This document shows, one piece after another, positions 26,207 to 39,400 of a stretch of DNA of 64,000 nt. The stretch spans positions 7,675,001 to 7,739,000 of the forward strand of contig JAPTOF010000002.1 of the NCBI GenBank assembly GCA_028554755.1. The letters run 5' to 3'. The notes below the pieces were generated by a model. The model saw only the letters and a list, made by a program, of their open reading frames with translations. It searched no databases and was not told the DNA's origin. Position numbers and translations under genes: made by a program. This stretch comes from Cordia subcordata (Eukaryota; Streptophyta; Magnoliopsida; Boraginales; Cordiaceae). Position 1 is the first letter of the stretch. Each line of letters begins with the position of its first letter.

Positions 26207-29200
26207 ATGGCGTCTCCCTCTTTGTCCTCTTCCCAATCCTCGGCCGTTGATCCATTCGATCGGGAAGAAGTAGTCATCAAGATCAACGGCCAAGGATCCA
26301 CTAAAGAGATAGAACTATCCTCTTCTCAGCCTCACCCTCATAGTAATCTTACCAGCAGCAAAAATGCTGCAGCAAGGGAGACATGGAGAGATACCAGCAC
26401 AAAAGATCAAGTTGTGGAGGAGAAAAATGATACAAAGGAATCTGCTTGCACATTATTGCGACGCCCTTTGTCATCTCCAATGGCCAAGACGACAAACCAT
26501 GGCCAGGTATCGCAGAAGGCAAGAAGGGTTTCATTTAATGAGAATGCAACCAAGCTGTCTTGCCAGAGGTCTAATGTTGGAGCTAGAGTCGGAAATGGTG
26601 GCGAAAAGGATGAAGTTTTAGTATGCAGCTCCAATTCATCTTTCAGACGAAATTCTAGGTTGTTAAGGACCAAGAGTAAGTCAAGGCTGATGGACCCCTT
26701 GGAGGAAGATGAACAGCAATCGAGAAGGGTGATTGACAGAAGCAGTGAAAAACGCTACACGGACAGTGACCCTTTCCTGGAGGAAGATTTTCCAGAGGAG
26801 TACAAGAATATGAAGTTCAGCCGGCTAGCAATGCTGGAGTTATTGATCTTGGTTTTGCTCGTTGTGGGGTTAGTTTGCGCGCTTACAATACAGGTTTTGA
26901 AATCAAAAACTGTTTTTGATCTCGAGTTGTGGAAATGGGAACTGATGGTTTTGGTTCTGATCTGCGGGAGGCTGGTTTCTAAGCTGGGCGTAAAGATTGT
27001 TGTTCTCTTCATCGAGAGAAGTTTGCTGCTGAGAAAGCGGGTGTGTTATTTCGTGTATGGATTAAGAAAGCCCGTTCAGAATTGCGTTTGGTTGAGTTTA
27101 GTTCTGATAGCTTGGCTATGCATTTTTAATGAGAAGGTGGATGAGTTGACTGACCAGAAAGTGTTGCCTTATGTTACCAGGATTTGGGTATGTTTGTTGG
27201 TTGCAACGTTCATTTGGCTTCTGAAAACATTGCTGGTTAAGATTCTGGCTATGTCGTTTCATGTTAGTACTTATTTTGATAAAATTCATGAGTCGTTGTT
27301 TAATCAGTATGTGATTGAGACGTTATTAGGATCACCGATGTTTCAGAATCAAGATCAAGTAGGGAACGTAATGATATTGGCAGAGGATGAGAATGTTCAG
27401 AATAATCAAACCGAGCCTTGTTCTACCCGATATGAAAAAGTTCAAAACGAGGGACCTACGTTAAAGAAGGAACAGGAAGGAAAAGGTGTGACAATTGACC
27501 AATTGCACAGGTTGAATCAGAAGAATGTTTCAGCTTGGAAAATGAAAAGGTTGATTAGTGTTGTTAAACGAGGGTTGCTGTCAACTTTCGATGAACAATT
27601 AAGGGAATCAGTACGTCAGGATGAGTCGGCAGTGCAGATCACAAGTGAAAAACAGGCAAAAGCTGTTGCCACAAAGTTATTCAACAAGGTTGCTAGGCGA
27701 GAAACGGGGTAACCTTTTTCTTTTCCTTTTCACAAGTAATGTTTTATGTCACCTTTGCACCACAAATGCATGGAACCTGTTTTTCAGAAGCGTTAATTTG
27801 ATCGGCTAGCTCAACTCATTATGTTATTGGTACTACTACGTTTGCTCATTAGTACTTGTATTGTAAGATACAAACTAAACCGAACCAAATCAAATCGAGC
27901 CTTTACTAGTTGGGTTCCTCTAGAAAGACAAGTTTTTATTGTTTTTTCATCTTTTCTGCGGCTTGTGCTGTTCAGGCACATCTGCTTGGACGACTTAATG
28001 GACTTTTTGAGAGAAGAGGAGGCTTTAAAGATAACGAGTCTTTTTGAAGGAGGAACCAAAAACCAAAGAATCGGCGAAGAAGCTTTTATAGATTGGGTGG
28101 TACGATATTGCTTTTTATTGGATAAAATACATCAAACCCCTTGTAGTCTATTACAAGTTCATAATACTCTTATGGTGTCAAAAGTCCTTCATCAAACCCC
28201 TTGGTTGGTGAAAATTAGGTTAAATATCCCTTGCCATCTAAAATAACATCATGTTTAATGAGAAGCGTATAATACACGTTGAACTTGCAATGGTTTGCTT
28301 AATTCATTGGAAAGAGAAAATCTTGGACATTTTTTACCCTTGAAAATCCTACTAAAATTCTATGTCAAATAGTTGCAAGCTTAGCACGTATTCTACGCTT
28401 ATAATTAAAAGTACTGTTTTAGACTGCACTGGGTGTGCGATCTAATTTTCACTCATCATAGGGATTTGATGAAGGACTTTTGACCCAATAAGACAGTGTT
28501 ATGCACTTAGAGTAAATCGTATGGGAGCCTGATGTATTTGACTCTTTCTTATTTAAAAAATGGATGAACTTTTGCGTCTATATGCTACAAGTTAACCACC
28601 CTTATATTTTTTTTTTTCTCAGGTAAATGTGTTCACAGAGAGAAGGGCTCTTGCATTGTCACTTGATGACACGAAAACAGCTGTTAAGAAGCTCCACCAA
28701 ATGGTAGACGTTGTTGTAGCTATAATCCTAGTTGTGATCTGGCTTCTTATACTTAGAGTTACAACAAGAAATTTCTTCATCTTTTTGAGCTCCCAAATTC
28801 TTTTGGTAGTCTTCGTGTTTGGTAACACATGTAAAACTACCTTCGAGGCCATCATCTTCGTGTTTGTGATGCATCCTTTTGACGTGGGTGATCGTGTTGA
28901 AGTTGATAAAGTTCTGGTGAGAATTTTTTCATTTACTTCAATTATTTGTCATAGGAGATCCTAAATAATGTTTCGAGGGAGTATTTTTTTTATGACAAAA
29001 TGATTCATTTAATTTACTGTCATTGAATGTCAAAAGTAGCGTTGTAAAAAATTCGAATTGAGATGAAAGCTCTTTTTGACTTAGCAATAGTTGTAGAGTT
29101 TTGATCAAAAGTGTTATTAAATAAAAGTCAGCTGATGATCTTTTGACTTAGTACTTTAGGAGTCGATTTTTTGGTTGTTTTGATGGTAATATTTGAAATT

Positions 29201-30703
29201 TCAAAATTATGTAGCATTATTTTTGAAAAAGAAGGGGAAAAAATTTAACATAATATAAAAATGACTTCTCAATTTCAAAAAGTTCTAATTTGAAGTTTTC
29301 GATTTTTCAATTTTGACTTTTATGTAAAAGTATTTTTTGAAAATGAGCCAAATTGGTTAGTTTTGACTTTTAAACTCACTGAAAATACTTTTTAATGTCT
29401 AAAAATTGGGTCAAACAAACTCTTATGTGTTTTCTGTCTTGATAATGCTTATTTTTATTTCATTTTTTATGTTTAAGCTAATTGATTTGTGTTTTGAGCT
29501 GCAGATGTTAGTGGACGAGATGAATATATTGACGACTGTTTTCTTGAGGTACGATAACCAAAAGATTATATACCCAAACAGTGTGTTATCGACAAAGCCA
29601 ATACTTAACTACAACCGCAGCCCACATACTAGGGATGAAGTTGAATTCTCCATCCACATCTCAACCCCTGAGGACAAGATTGATGAAATGAAGGAATTAA
29701 TAGCAAGGTAAGCTCAAAGATGCATCATCTACCATGGAAAATTTTACATAAACAGGTGTACAATGTGCCTAAAATGCATAGGGGTGCGTGTTAGCACATT
29801 TTGACTCGCGTGCCTACATAGGAAAAGTGTACCTGATTTGGTTTAATTTAAAATCTATTTCAAATACAACCAAATTAGTTGCTTTTACATTGGAAACCAA
29901 CAAGTTGGTTTCTACCATGTACAATAATCAATCTAGACTAACATTAATGTTTTTAAAAAAATGTAAAAATTTGAATTTTAGTGATAATAAAGTTTAAGTG
30001 TAAAGAAAACAGAAACTTTTGGAGTGAAAAAATATTTGTTTGTAACTTAAAAAACAAGTAATATTGTAATTTAGTGGTTGAAGTTTAGAAACACAAGTTT
30101 AAGATTTCGCATTTAAATCGACTAACTTACACTTTCATTTATGAAAGAGTACTATATATACACAATTCATACGTTTTAATTGGTTTTGGTTAATTGAAAA
30201 CCGAAACTAGCTCTAATTAAATCGAACCAATCAATTGGGTTTGATAGAAAAAAGAAACCAAACTGAATTTTTATTAGGTTGGTTTATGTCAGTTTGACCA
30301 AACTGTGTTCACTCTTTGACATGCTATAACAACGCACTTGTCATTAATAATTGAGCTATGTGTAAAAATTTTTCCTTCTCGTAATTATACGTGTTTTTCC
30401 TGATACATATACACTTGCAGGTATGTTGATGAGAGTGAGCATTGGCGCCAAGATCCGATGATATTCGTGGTGGAAATTGAGGACATGAATAGGATGAAAT
30501 GGAAAGTGTGGCTTTTCCACACCATGAATTTCCAGAACATTTCTCAGAGATGGGTGAGAAGAGCTCTTCTGATTGAGGAGATGATCAAAGTGTTTAAAAA
30601 GCTTGATATCGAATATCGCATGCTGCCCCATGATGTTAATGTACGAAACATGCCACCTTTAGCTTCAACCAGATTTCCCTCAAATTGGATTGCTTCTACT
30701 TGA
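26207..30703 (+). CDS. MSL: MscS-like mechanosensitive channel, shorter tandem copy (gene A)
   Basis: Exons 26207-27708, 27976-28099, 28623-28916, 29505-29707, 30421-30703 give 801 residues. A long soluble N terminus is followed by four predicted membrane helices at about 207-228, 244-264, 284-307 and 324-345, a cytosolic loop, then helices at about 569-588 and 591-618. The last holds the MscS pore signature FVFGNTCKTTFEAI and HPFDVGDRVE, then NILTTVFLRYDNQKIIYPNS. The product should be a plasma-membrane ion channel opened by membrane tension. Exons 2, 3 and 4 (124, 294, 203 nt) have exactly the sizes of the neighbour at 36500, so the two arose by duplication. This copy lacks about 80 residues, mostly near the N terminus and in the loop, and has HWRQDP where the neighbour has HWYPAP. 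The ATG at 26207 is used; an in-frame TTG lies six bases earlier. AATAAA is at 30953-30958. Confidence 0.92.
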
Positions 30704-31042
30704 AGATCAAGGTAGAAAACTATAGTCGATCGGACTTGGATTGCCTCATAACAACTTGTTATACTATTACGAGGGACACGCAATGAGAGTAAATTGATCA
30801 TACAAATATGATAAAATGATTTGGACAATTTGTTACTATTAGATATCTTTTATGATATGCTATAATAATATTACTATGAAGTAATCCGAATCTTGACCAA
30901 TCCATGTCATAAGTAGATATTTGGACTATTATTTTGTATATTGAAGTTTTGCAATAAAGTTTCAGTTATATTTTATGAAATTATATTACTAGAAAAGAAA
31001 ATGAAATTACTACTAATCATTAGGTTTGCGTTTGAGTTTCAG

Positions 31043-32224
31043 ATGTTAGTTGAAGAGAGATGATTAAGACTTACATATTTAAATAGTGTGTTATCCACAA
31101 AGCCAATATTTAATTACGATCCCAGCCCACACACTAGGGATGCAATTGACTTCTCTATCCACATCTCAACTCCTGAGGACGAGATTATTAAAATGGAGGA
31201 GTTACTAACAAGGTAAGCACAAAGGTGCCTCAACTACTACTATTTTTATCCAAAAATTTTACATACACTTGGGGTTATACCTTTTTAAAATAAAATACCG
31301 TGCTTCTCGAGCATTCTAGTCGAAGACTCTTTCGGACTTACGACACTAAAGCTGATGCACCAATTGGCCAGTGCGGTTGCAAATACGTGCTATAATAAGC
31401 TAAGCTATTCACCTTGTAGACAAAGGAGATATAGGCAATATGTCGGAACGCACAATGTGTCTAACACATAAATGACCATGTATTAGCACATATTTTTTAT
31501 TCATACCTCCATATACGTGTACTCATTCTAGTGTTTATGGTAAGGCCAATGCACCAATCGGCTAGTGACCAGTGCGGTTGCAATTATGTTATGCTATAAG
31601 CTAAGCTGTTCACCTTTAGACTGCGGGTAAATAGAAAGTATGTCGGAATGCATGATATGTGCAACACATGTATGAGTGTATTTTTAGCACATATTTGAAT
31701 TTATATCTCCTATGTATATCTTGTACTAGTGATTGGTCTTCTCAGTGATTAAGAGGTGAAATCTTATTTATTTATATTATTTATTCTATCTCATCATAAA
31801 TGAACAAGATTTCATCTCCTGTTCGCTTAAAGACACCAGTAAGAGAATCGAAATCCCACCTCCATACAAATAACACGTCCAGTCATTAATAATTAGAGTA
31901 CAATACGTCCAAAATGTGTAAAAAGAAAGTTACTTGATATTAATGTGTCTTGCGACTGACCATTGCAATCCAGATCCTAAGATATTCGTGAGGGAAATAG
32001 AGGAAATGAATAGGATAAAGTGGTCAGTGTGGGCTCGACACACAATGAATTATCAAGACATTAAGCCGAGATGGTTGTGAAGGGCTCTTCCCATTGAAGA
32101 GATGATCAAAGTGTTTCAAAAGCTTCACATCGAATAAAGCATGCTGCCGTATGATGTTAATGTGCGAAACTCGCTGCCTTTAACTTCAAGTAGACTTCCC
32201 TCAAATTGGACAGCTTGTCCTTGA
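31043..32224 (+). pseudogene. broken MSL copy (exons 4 and 5 only)
   Basis: 31043-31212 matches exon 4 of gene A from its AG acceptor to its AACAAG/GTAAG donor but has lost about 35 bp after the first codons. 31970-32224 matches exon 5 down to its stop. The second part carries an early TGA after the conserved R-W and a TAA after the conserved I-E, so it cannot encode the channel end. The intron between them is retained and matches parts of gene A's last intron (GCACATTTTGACTCGCGTGC-like region), so this is a DNA-level duplicate rather than a retrocopy. No exons 1 to 3 are found. Confidence 0.88.
31340..31735 (+). repeat. two-copy tandem repeat in the pseudogene intron
   Basis: Two diverged units of about 195 bp (from about 31340 and about 31535) share GCACCAAT(T/C)GGC, CAGTGCGGTTGCAA, ATGTCGGAA(C/T)GCA and TTAGCACATATTT. 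The end of the unit is similar to the gene A intron near 29735-29815. Confidence 0.6.
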
Positions 32225-35200
32225 AGATCAAGATTGACACTGACGTGGATTCAGATTTTCTCATAATTAATATCATTTTGTAAGATATTTAGTAGTGATG
32301 AATTGATGAAATTACTCGATTATAGAAATATTTTTAGTTTATTATTATTGGATCTCTTTTGTAATGTTACATATTATTATACGTTATTTAATATAAAGTG
32401 TTCGATGAAACTTTAGTAATATGTTATGGCAAGAAAAGTTGGGTTGGTGGATACTCTGAGATGACGTTTCGAGACATTACTTTGGACTTGTGCATTTGTA
32501 AAATTTAACTCTTATTTTCTAATAAGAAAATGTTACATTCAAAAGAATTATTAGGTGCCCATTTAATTTAAAGTTTAAGCTATTAGAGAGATGTTTCTTG
32601 TATTTATACATTTATTTATTTTCAACACATCTCCTTACATATAGCTTAAGCGTTTTTTGGTTCATATACAAGGATGTAATTTTACAAGTTATTTGGACGC
32701 ATAACTTGAGTTTTAATATCATATAAAGTGATCGCCAAATTTAAAAGTTTATTTATTTGTTTGTTTGATGAGCATCTTTGTCACACACAAATGGGCTTAG
32801 CCCTACAAACCGGCTTTGACTAACTCGATCGCTTTTATCAATTTGTTTATAGTTCAATAATACTTAAAAAGAAAAGAGCAAAACGCATTTTACTCCCTTT
32901 TACTTTGTGAAAGTTACGTAAAACATCATATAGTTCCCAAACTCATTAACATCAACTACAATTTGAAAAATTAGGGACGTGAATGAGACGTGGTAGGAGC
33001 AGGGTGTATTTATCCCTATTCAACACCTCTTAATGAAACTCCTGTCCTTACCCTTACCATATACTTGGTATTGAGATAAAATTCCTACTACCATCCTCAC
33101 TCCTTTCAATGAAAAAAACCCACTTAGTCGTTATGAAGTATCAGTCAATAAAGTCAATAATATTAAAATATTTTTAAAAATATAATACATAAGAATATAT
33201 TAAAAATAAGTTAATCTTTATTACTAAATATATTAAAAACATATTAAAAGTAATAAATATATCTATAGCAGGGCTAGGTGGTGTGGATAAATCCCTATCC
33301 TGCCCGGCTCTTGCCTTAGGATAGGGGAAAAAAACTGCATCTCGCCCCTAACAAGGGTTTTTGATGAAAATCCCACCCTTACCCCTATGGTATTCTTGTA
33401 ACGTGGAGTAGCGCGGAGTACTATTACCACCCTTGTTTTCTCATCTTGAATCTGGAAGGTTCCGAGAAGGTACGCATACTGTATTATTAGTTTTCACATT
33501 CTCCTAAATTAAAAAGGGGCAAAAAAAAAGATGATAAGTAAGAGACGTAGACAGTAGTTGGTGTGAGCTGGCCTAGTGTCCATACGTTGTTTCTCTGTCG
33601 CTTGAAATTAAAACGCGGAAAGCCGTAAACGCCGCTACTCAACAAAACAGATGAAACCACGCATCCGCACACACACACCATCTCTTAATTCACACACACA
33701 CCATCTCTTGATTTCTCATTTTTCTTTGTTTGACAGAAAAAATAAAATGTCATTTTCTTCGGGTGCGTAACGGCTACGCTTCGTTTGTTTGTTTTTTAAC
33801 GCAGACTACTTCTCACGTTTTTTTTTGTTTGAGACAGAGACTACCACTGACGTTGCATTCAAGGCATATTTGTCTCACCGGTCTATCTTTGTGACTATAA
33901 TTTGTAACGTTGAAAAGGACTGATGACGTTATCAATTACAAATATAGCCGTCACGTATTATAAAAGATACAGACCGAAAAATATTATATTCGATGTTTCA
34001 TAAACTCGGGGCTAACACAATAATTATAAAGGTAAGAGACTGAATTGTTTCGTTTTGATGATAAATAAATTTTAAATGTTAAAATGATAAAAAAATTCCA
34101 AATAAATTATTTTCCGTTTAATTTTTTTCAACTCAATTTCTATGCTCTCTTTTATATCTTTTGAATAAAAATAAAATACAATATATCAATTCCTAACTCT
34201 TCGCTTTTAACAAAATCACATTCTTCAAAGAAAATTCAGTAAATGATTATTATTTTATACTTCAACTGAAATTTTCAACTTTTTAAAAAGACAGCATGGA
34301 TTTTTGGAGAACCATAAAGAATATTCATAAATAGCAAACCCCTAGTTTGAGTATGCATTTATAAAATAAACATTCTATATATGTAAATATATATATTCTT
34401 CTAGTTGTGATCTATGTTGGGTATGCATTATTTAAAGAAAAAACATTTTTATATATTATTCTAGTTCAGAATATACATCATTGGCCCTAAACAAAGGTCA
34501 ACTATCCATACAACTAATGATCAAATAATGTAAAAGAATTTATAGTAGATCTCTTCATAGCATTTGTTATTATGAGGGATACAGTAGCTAGTCATACTAC
34601 CTGCAATTTCCTAAATTTTGTATCTCAACTTGCAGACTTTTATAGAATAACTTTTCTTTCTTTCTTTCTTTCCTTTTTCTTGTGTCACTTTTCATTTATA
34701 TTTTCGTGAAAAATAAAAAAATTAATATTAATGGATTAAATTTTTAATATACTCTTCAATTTTTTTAATAAATTATAAATGTATTGAAAATAAACATGAA
34801 TACTTAAAAAGTGAAATTAAATCGAGAGTGAAGAAGTAGGGAGACTGTTAAAATAAAACCAAGATAAAAAAACCTATATGAAGAAATCGTTGGAAAAAAA
34901 ATTGAAGTGAAGAGCCTCTAAAAGCAAAAAAGAAGCAGCTAACCCTCTAACATGTAGAGAAAAGCCAAAGAAACTGTTGGAGATTGTTTTACAACTAGGG
35001 AAATTTTATCATCAATTTTCTTTTTTTACAACTCAAATTTGAAAAAGTGCTAATTGTTTTCGGCTCGTCTTGATTTAAGGAAATAACTACATATATTACT
35101 TTTTCTTTTTATTTTTGAAAAAAATCCAATATCTTGAATTCAATCTTGCACCCCAATGCCATATGAATATGAATCGTTTACGAGAAAATAATTTCAATTA

Positions 35201-36499
35201 TTTAAATTACTCACTAATGTCGATATTCTTGCAATCATAATAAATAATAACGATGCGTAACATTATAATTTAAAATTCATATAATCTTTTATTGAGTCTT
35301 GCAAACAAAGATGATGATGGATTTTCAAGTTGCTGGCCAAGCAATAAACAATCGCAACAACTAGAACCGTATTGGAATTTGCAATTTCCGAAAAGGAAAA
35401 ACAAGAAAACCAAAAAGGAGTCCGTGTCCATTTTCAGCACAACTCAAGGCCTATTGTGTCCCAATTGCTTAATATTATTTTTATCGGTGCTTGAAATACA
35501 ATATCTTCAAAACAGGCCCACAACAATTTTTTATTTTTTAATTTTTTTGACCAGAAGGTCCACAACAATTGAAACATTCCACTCCCCCAAATAGAAACTT
35601 GCCCGAGTGCTCTGGTCTAGACTTTTTTTAGTCTCCTCTTTCTTTACTAATACTAGTGGTATCCAAAAAAAAAAAAAAATTTGAGTTGGGATTCATAAAA
35701 AGATTATATTGTTAGACCAATTTTTTTATTATAAACTTTATGTCTAATTAATTTTGCATTATATTTCTTTCGAGTTAATTGTGATTTAAAATCTAAATCT
35801 TTTTTACAAATTTACAGCCAACTTACAACTATTGTATTCCCCTCGACCTCTTCAGCTAAGTCGAGTCTCGAAGTTAATTGGTGAATCGTATAATAGACAA
35901 TCATTTTAGACCGTTTGGGCACACATAATTCCACTATGAGTGGTGGTTATAGTATTGGAAAAGCTTTCAGCTAGCGAACCTTGTAATAGACGATCATTTC
36001 AGGCCATTTGGGAACACTAGGTCCAACTACAAGTCATTATAACATTGTAAGAACTTTGACTATATGTTATATTTTAAATTTTAGACTCAAATATGAACCA
36101 AATAGGTACAATTGTAACAAGCTGAGCTCAATTTGTAAATGCGATTAACTGTTCGTTAAAACTCAAGATATGATTAAAGAGTATGAAACACAAAAAAATA
36201 ATTATATTTGGAGAATGCCAACATTAATATTTATCTGTATTATTAATGCCACAGATTACATATTAATAAATATTAGACATAAATTGCGTCTCGTATAACT
36301 AGACCGCAAAAATACGGTTTCAATTCTAACACAACTCTTTCATAGCGTCCTCACCACCCAACCTGTTTTTGGCTTTCTGCTGTAGGCGGCCGTGGCTTTT
36401 TTACTCTGCAAAAACAGCTCAGCACTCATCATCATTAAAAAGTAAGCGTCAAAAATCCATCAAAAAACTCTTGTGCTACACATTTTCAACCTTTCTTGA
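32225..36499. other. 4.3-kb spacer between the MSL pseudogene and gene B
   Basis: AT-rich, with no gene recognised. 33660-33715 contains a doubled CACACACACCATCTCTT unit. Short ORFs at 33487-33681 and 35292-35594 show no known domain. The segment just before 36500 must hold the promoter and leader of MSL gene B. Confidence 0.4.
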
Positions 36500-39400
36500 A
36501 TGGAAAAACTCAAAAAATCATTCAAATCTCTCTCCGAGCATCGCAACAACAATAATAACACCATCCCAGAAGGTGAACGCCAAGTTCTCTTGACAAAAAA
36601 GCATACTATGAATTCTTCTTCTTCTTCATCTTCTTCTTCTTCTTCATTCTCAGCCGTTGATGAAGTAGCCATTAGAATCCACGGCCAAGAAGCTGTCCAG
36701 CAACCACCACCACCATCATCATCACCAGCACCACCAGCACCACCACCACCACCTGGGGTTGGAGCTACGAATAGGGTGTGGAGAGACTCCAGCTATGATT
36801 TCACGAACGACCCAGCAGCAATGTCGCAGCAGAAATCGAGAGCTAACGGTAACGGCAACGATGGTAAGAAAGACTTCGACTTCGTAACGGAAACGCCGTC
36901 GCCGCCGTTACATTCGCCGTTATCGAGAATAGCTGAGAGTCCAAGTCCAAATCACGGCCAGATATCGCCGGAAGGAGAAGTGAAGGTTTCGTTTAGCGAG
37001 AGTGTTCGCCGCCGCTCGAACGCCGGTGGTGCTTCCGGCGGCGTTGGAGAAACGGACGAGGTCTTGGTCTGCAGCTCGAATTCTTCGTTTAAAAGGAAGT
37101 CGAGCTTGTTGGTCGGGAAGACCAAGTCGAGGTTGATGGACCCGCCGGAGCAAGAGCAGAACAAGTCGAGGATGTTAAGGTCCGGCGTGGTCGGAAAAGG
37201 GAGTGAAATTGACGAAGATGACCCTTTTCTTGAAGAAGATTTTCCTGAAGAATACAAGAAAGTGAAGTGGTTTTCACCACTCACAATGCTTCAAATGCTG
37301 AGCTTGATTTTGATCATTGCAACGCTTGTTTGCACACTTGCGATAAGGGATTGGAGGAAAAAGACTGTTTTCGAGCTCGAGCTTTGGAAATGGGAATTGA
37401 TGGTTTTGGTGTTGATATGTGGGAGATTGGTTTCTGGGTGGGGGATAAGGATTGTGGTGTTCTTCATAGAGAGGAATTTTCTGTTGCGAAAACGGGTTCT
37501 GTATTTCGTTTATGGATTGAGGAATGCAGTTCAGAATTGCGTTTGGTTGGGTTTAGTGTTAATTGCTTGGCAGCTTATTTTTGATAAGAAGGTGGAGAAA
37601 GTGACTGATGGGAAAGTTTTGCCTTATGTGACCAAGATTTGGGTGTGTTTGTTGGTGGCAACGTTTATTTGGCTGTTGAAAACGTTGTTAGTTAAGGTCT
37701 TGGCAATGTCGTTTCACGTTAGTACATTTTTCGACAGGATTCAGGAGTCCTTGTTTAATCAGTACGTGATTGAGACGCTGTCCGGTCCGCCACTGATTGA
37801 GATTCAGCGAGAGCAGGAGGATGAGGAGAGGGTTATGGCCGAGGTTCAGAAGCTTCAGAATGCAGGGGTTAAAGTGCCTGCTGATCTTAGGGCCAATGTG
37901 CTTCCAAAAACGATTGGGACGCCTCGGAAGAGCCCCACCTCTATGAATTCAAAGAGTCCCGTGTTTTCAAGGATTTTGTCGAAGAAGGAGAAGGAAAAGG
38001 AGAAGGAAGAGGTGGGTATAAGGATTGATCATTTGCACAGGCTGAATCAGAAGAATATCTCGGCCTGGAACATGAAAAGGTTGATGAATATCGTTCGGAA
38101 GGGAGTTTTGTCTACTTTGGATGAACAACTGCAGAAATCAGCCGATGAAGATGAGTCTGCGGTGGAGATCACGAGTGAAAAACAAGCCAAAATTGCAGCC
38201 AAGAAGATATTCAACAATGTGGCTAAGCCAGGATCAAAGTAAGTTTTTTTTTCTGCTCGAACATATTGATAATAGCATGATTTCCTAATTTTGTTCTTCA
38301 GTGGCTATCTACCTGTAGTGTTATATTGTATTCTTTTTGTGTACAAGAAGTAAGTGCATTAAATGAAAATGGAAACTTTTGAGGGAGTAAATGAAGAGCA
38401 GAAAAAGGAATAGAAATCTCAAGCTCCTGGCATAAAAATCTTCATACATGGGATGTTAGTGTTCTGCTTATGGAATGCCAAATAAAGAAAACATGCAAAG
38501 CATAAAAATCAGCATACATGGGATGTTAGTGTTCTGCTTATGGAATGCCAAATAAAGAAAACATGCAAAGCACCTGAAAATAGCTCATCCATTTGCTAGT
38601 GAAAATGAAGCCAGGCAATTCCACATGCCATTCTGTCACATTTGCTGAAAACAGGAGCAAAATATGTATCATTTGGGATCTTTAACCACTGTTGTATCCT
38701 CTATCTGGTTTTCTTAACACTAGATTTTCTTTTTACGTTCATTTTCGTTGATTTTCTTACTTAATGCAGAAAAAGTTAATACGTTTCTTTTGTTTTCTCA
38801 GATACATCTACCTAGAGGATTTGATGCGCTTTTTGACAGAAGACGAGGCATCAAAGACCATGCGTCTGCTTGAAGGAGGAACTGAAAGTAAAGGCATCAG
38901 CAAACGGGCCCTTAAAAATTGGGTGGTAGGTGATTTTCATGTGCTTTTCCCAATTGTGTTGGTCTGTCTACAATCAAATGTGTAAATGATATGAGGTACT
39001 AAGAGAGAGGATTATTGGGAACAGGGGATAGCTCAAGTGGTTGAAACTATCTCCTCTTGGGAGTGAGGTCTGGGTTCGAACCCCATGCGGGTGTGGGGTT
39101 TCAAAACAAAAAAAAAAAAGACAAAAAAAAGAGAGAGGATTATTATTGATTGGAGACTATTGATCTTGGAATGAAATTCTCAAGTAGACGACTTGAGGGA
39201 TTTGTATAGAAATAAATGAGTTGTATTAACATGTAAAGAATTGAGGAAAAATTAATCCTCCTTCAATTACGTAAAGAACTTCCTAGTGTTCTTTCATGAA
39301 GGGAACTTTAGCTCTCACCTCAAAAGGTACAAGAAAATGCCCACGACAAACAAAAGAGAACTGGAATCCTGGGAGTCTATGTACCACTGCTCTCAATAGT

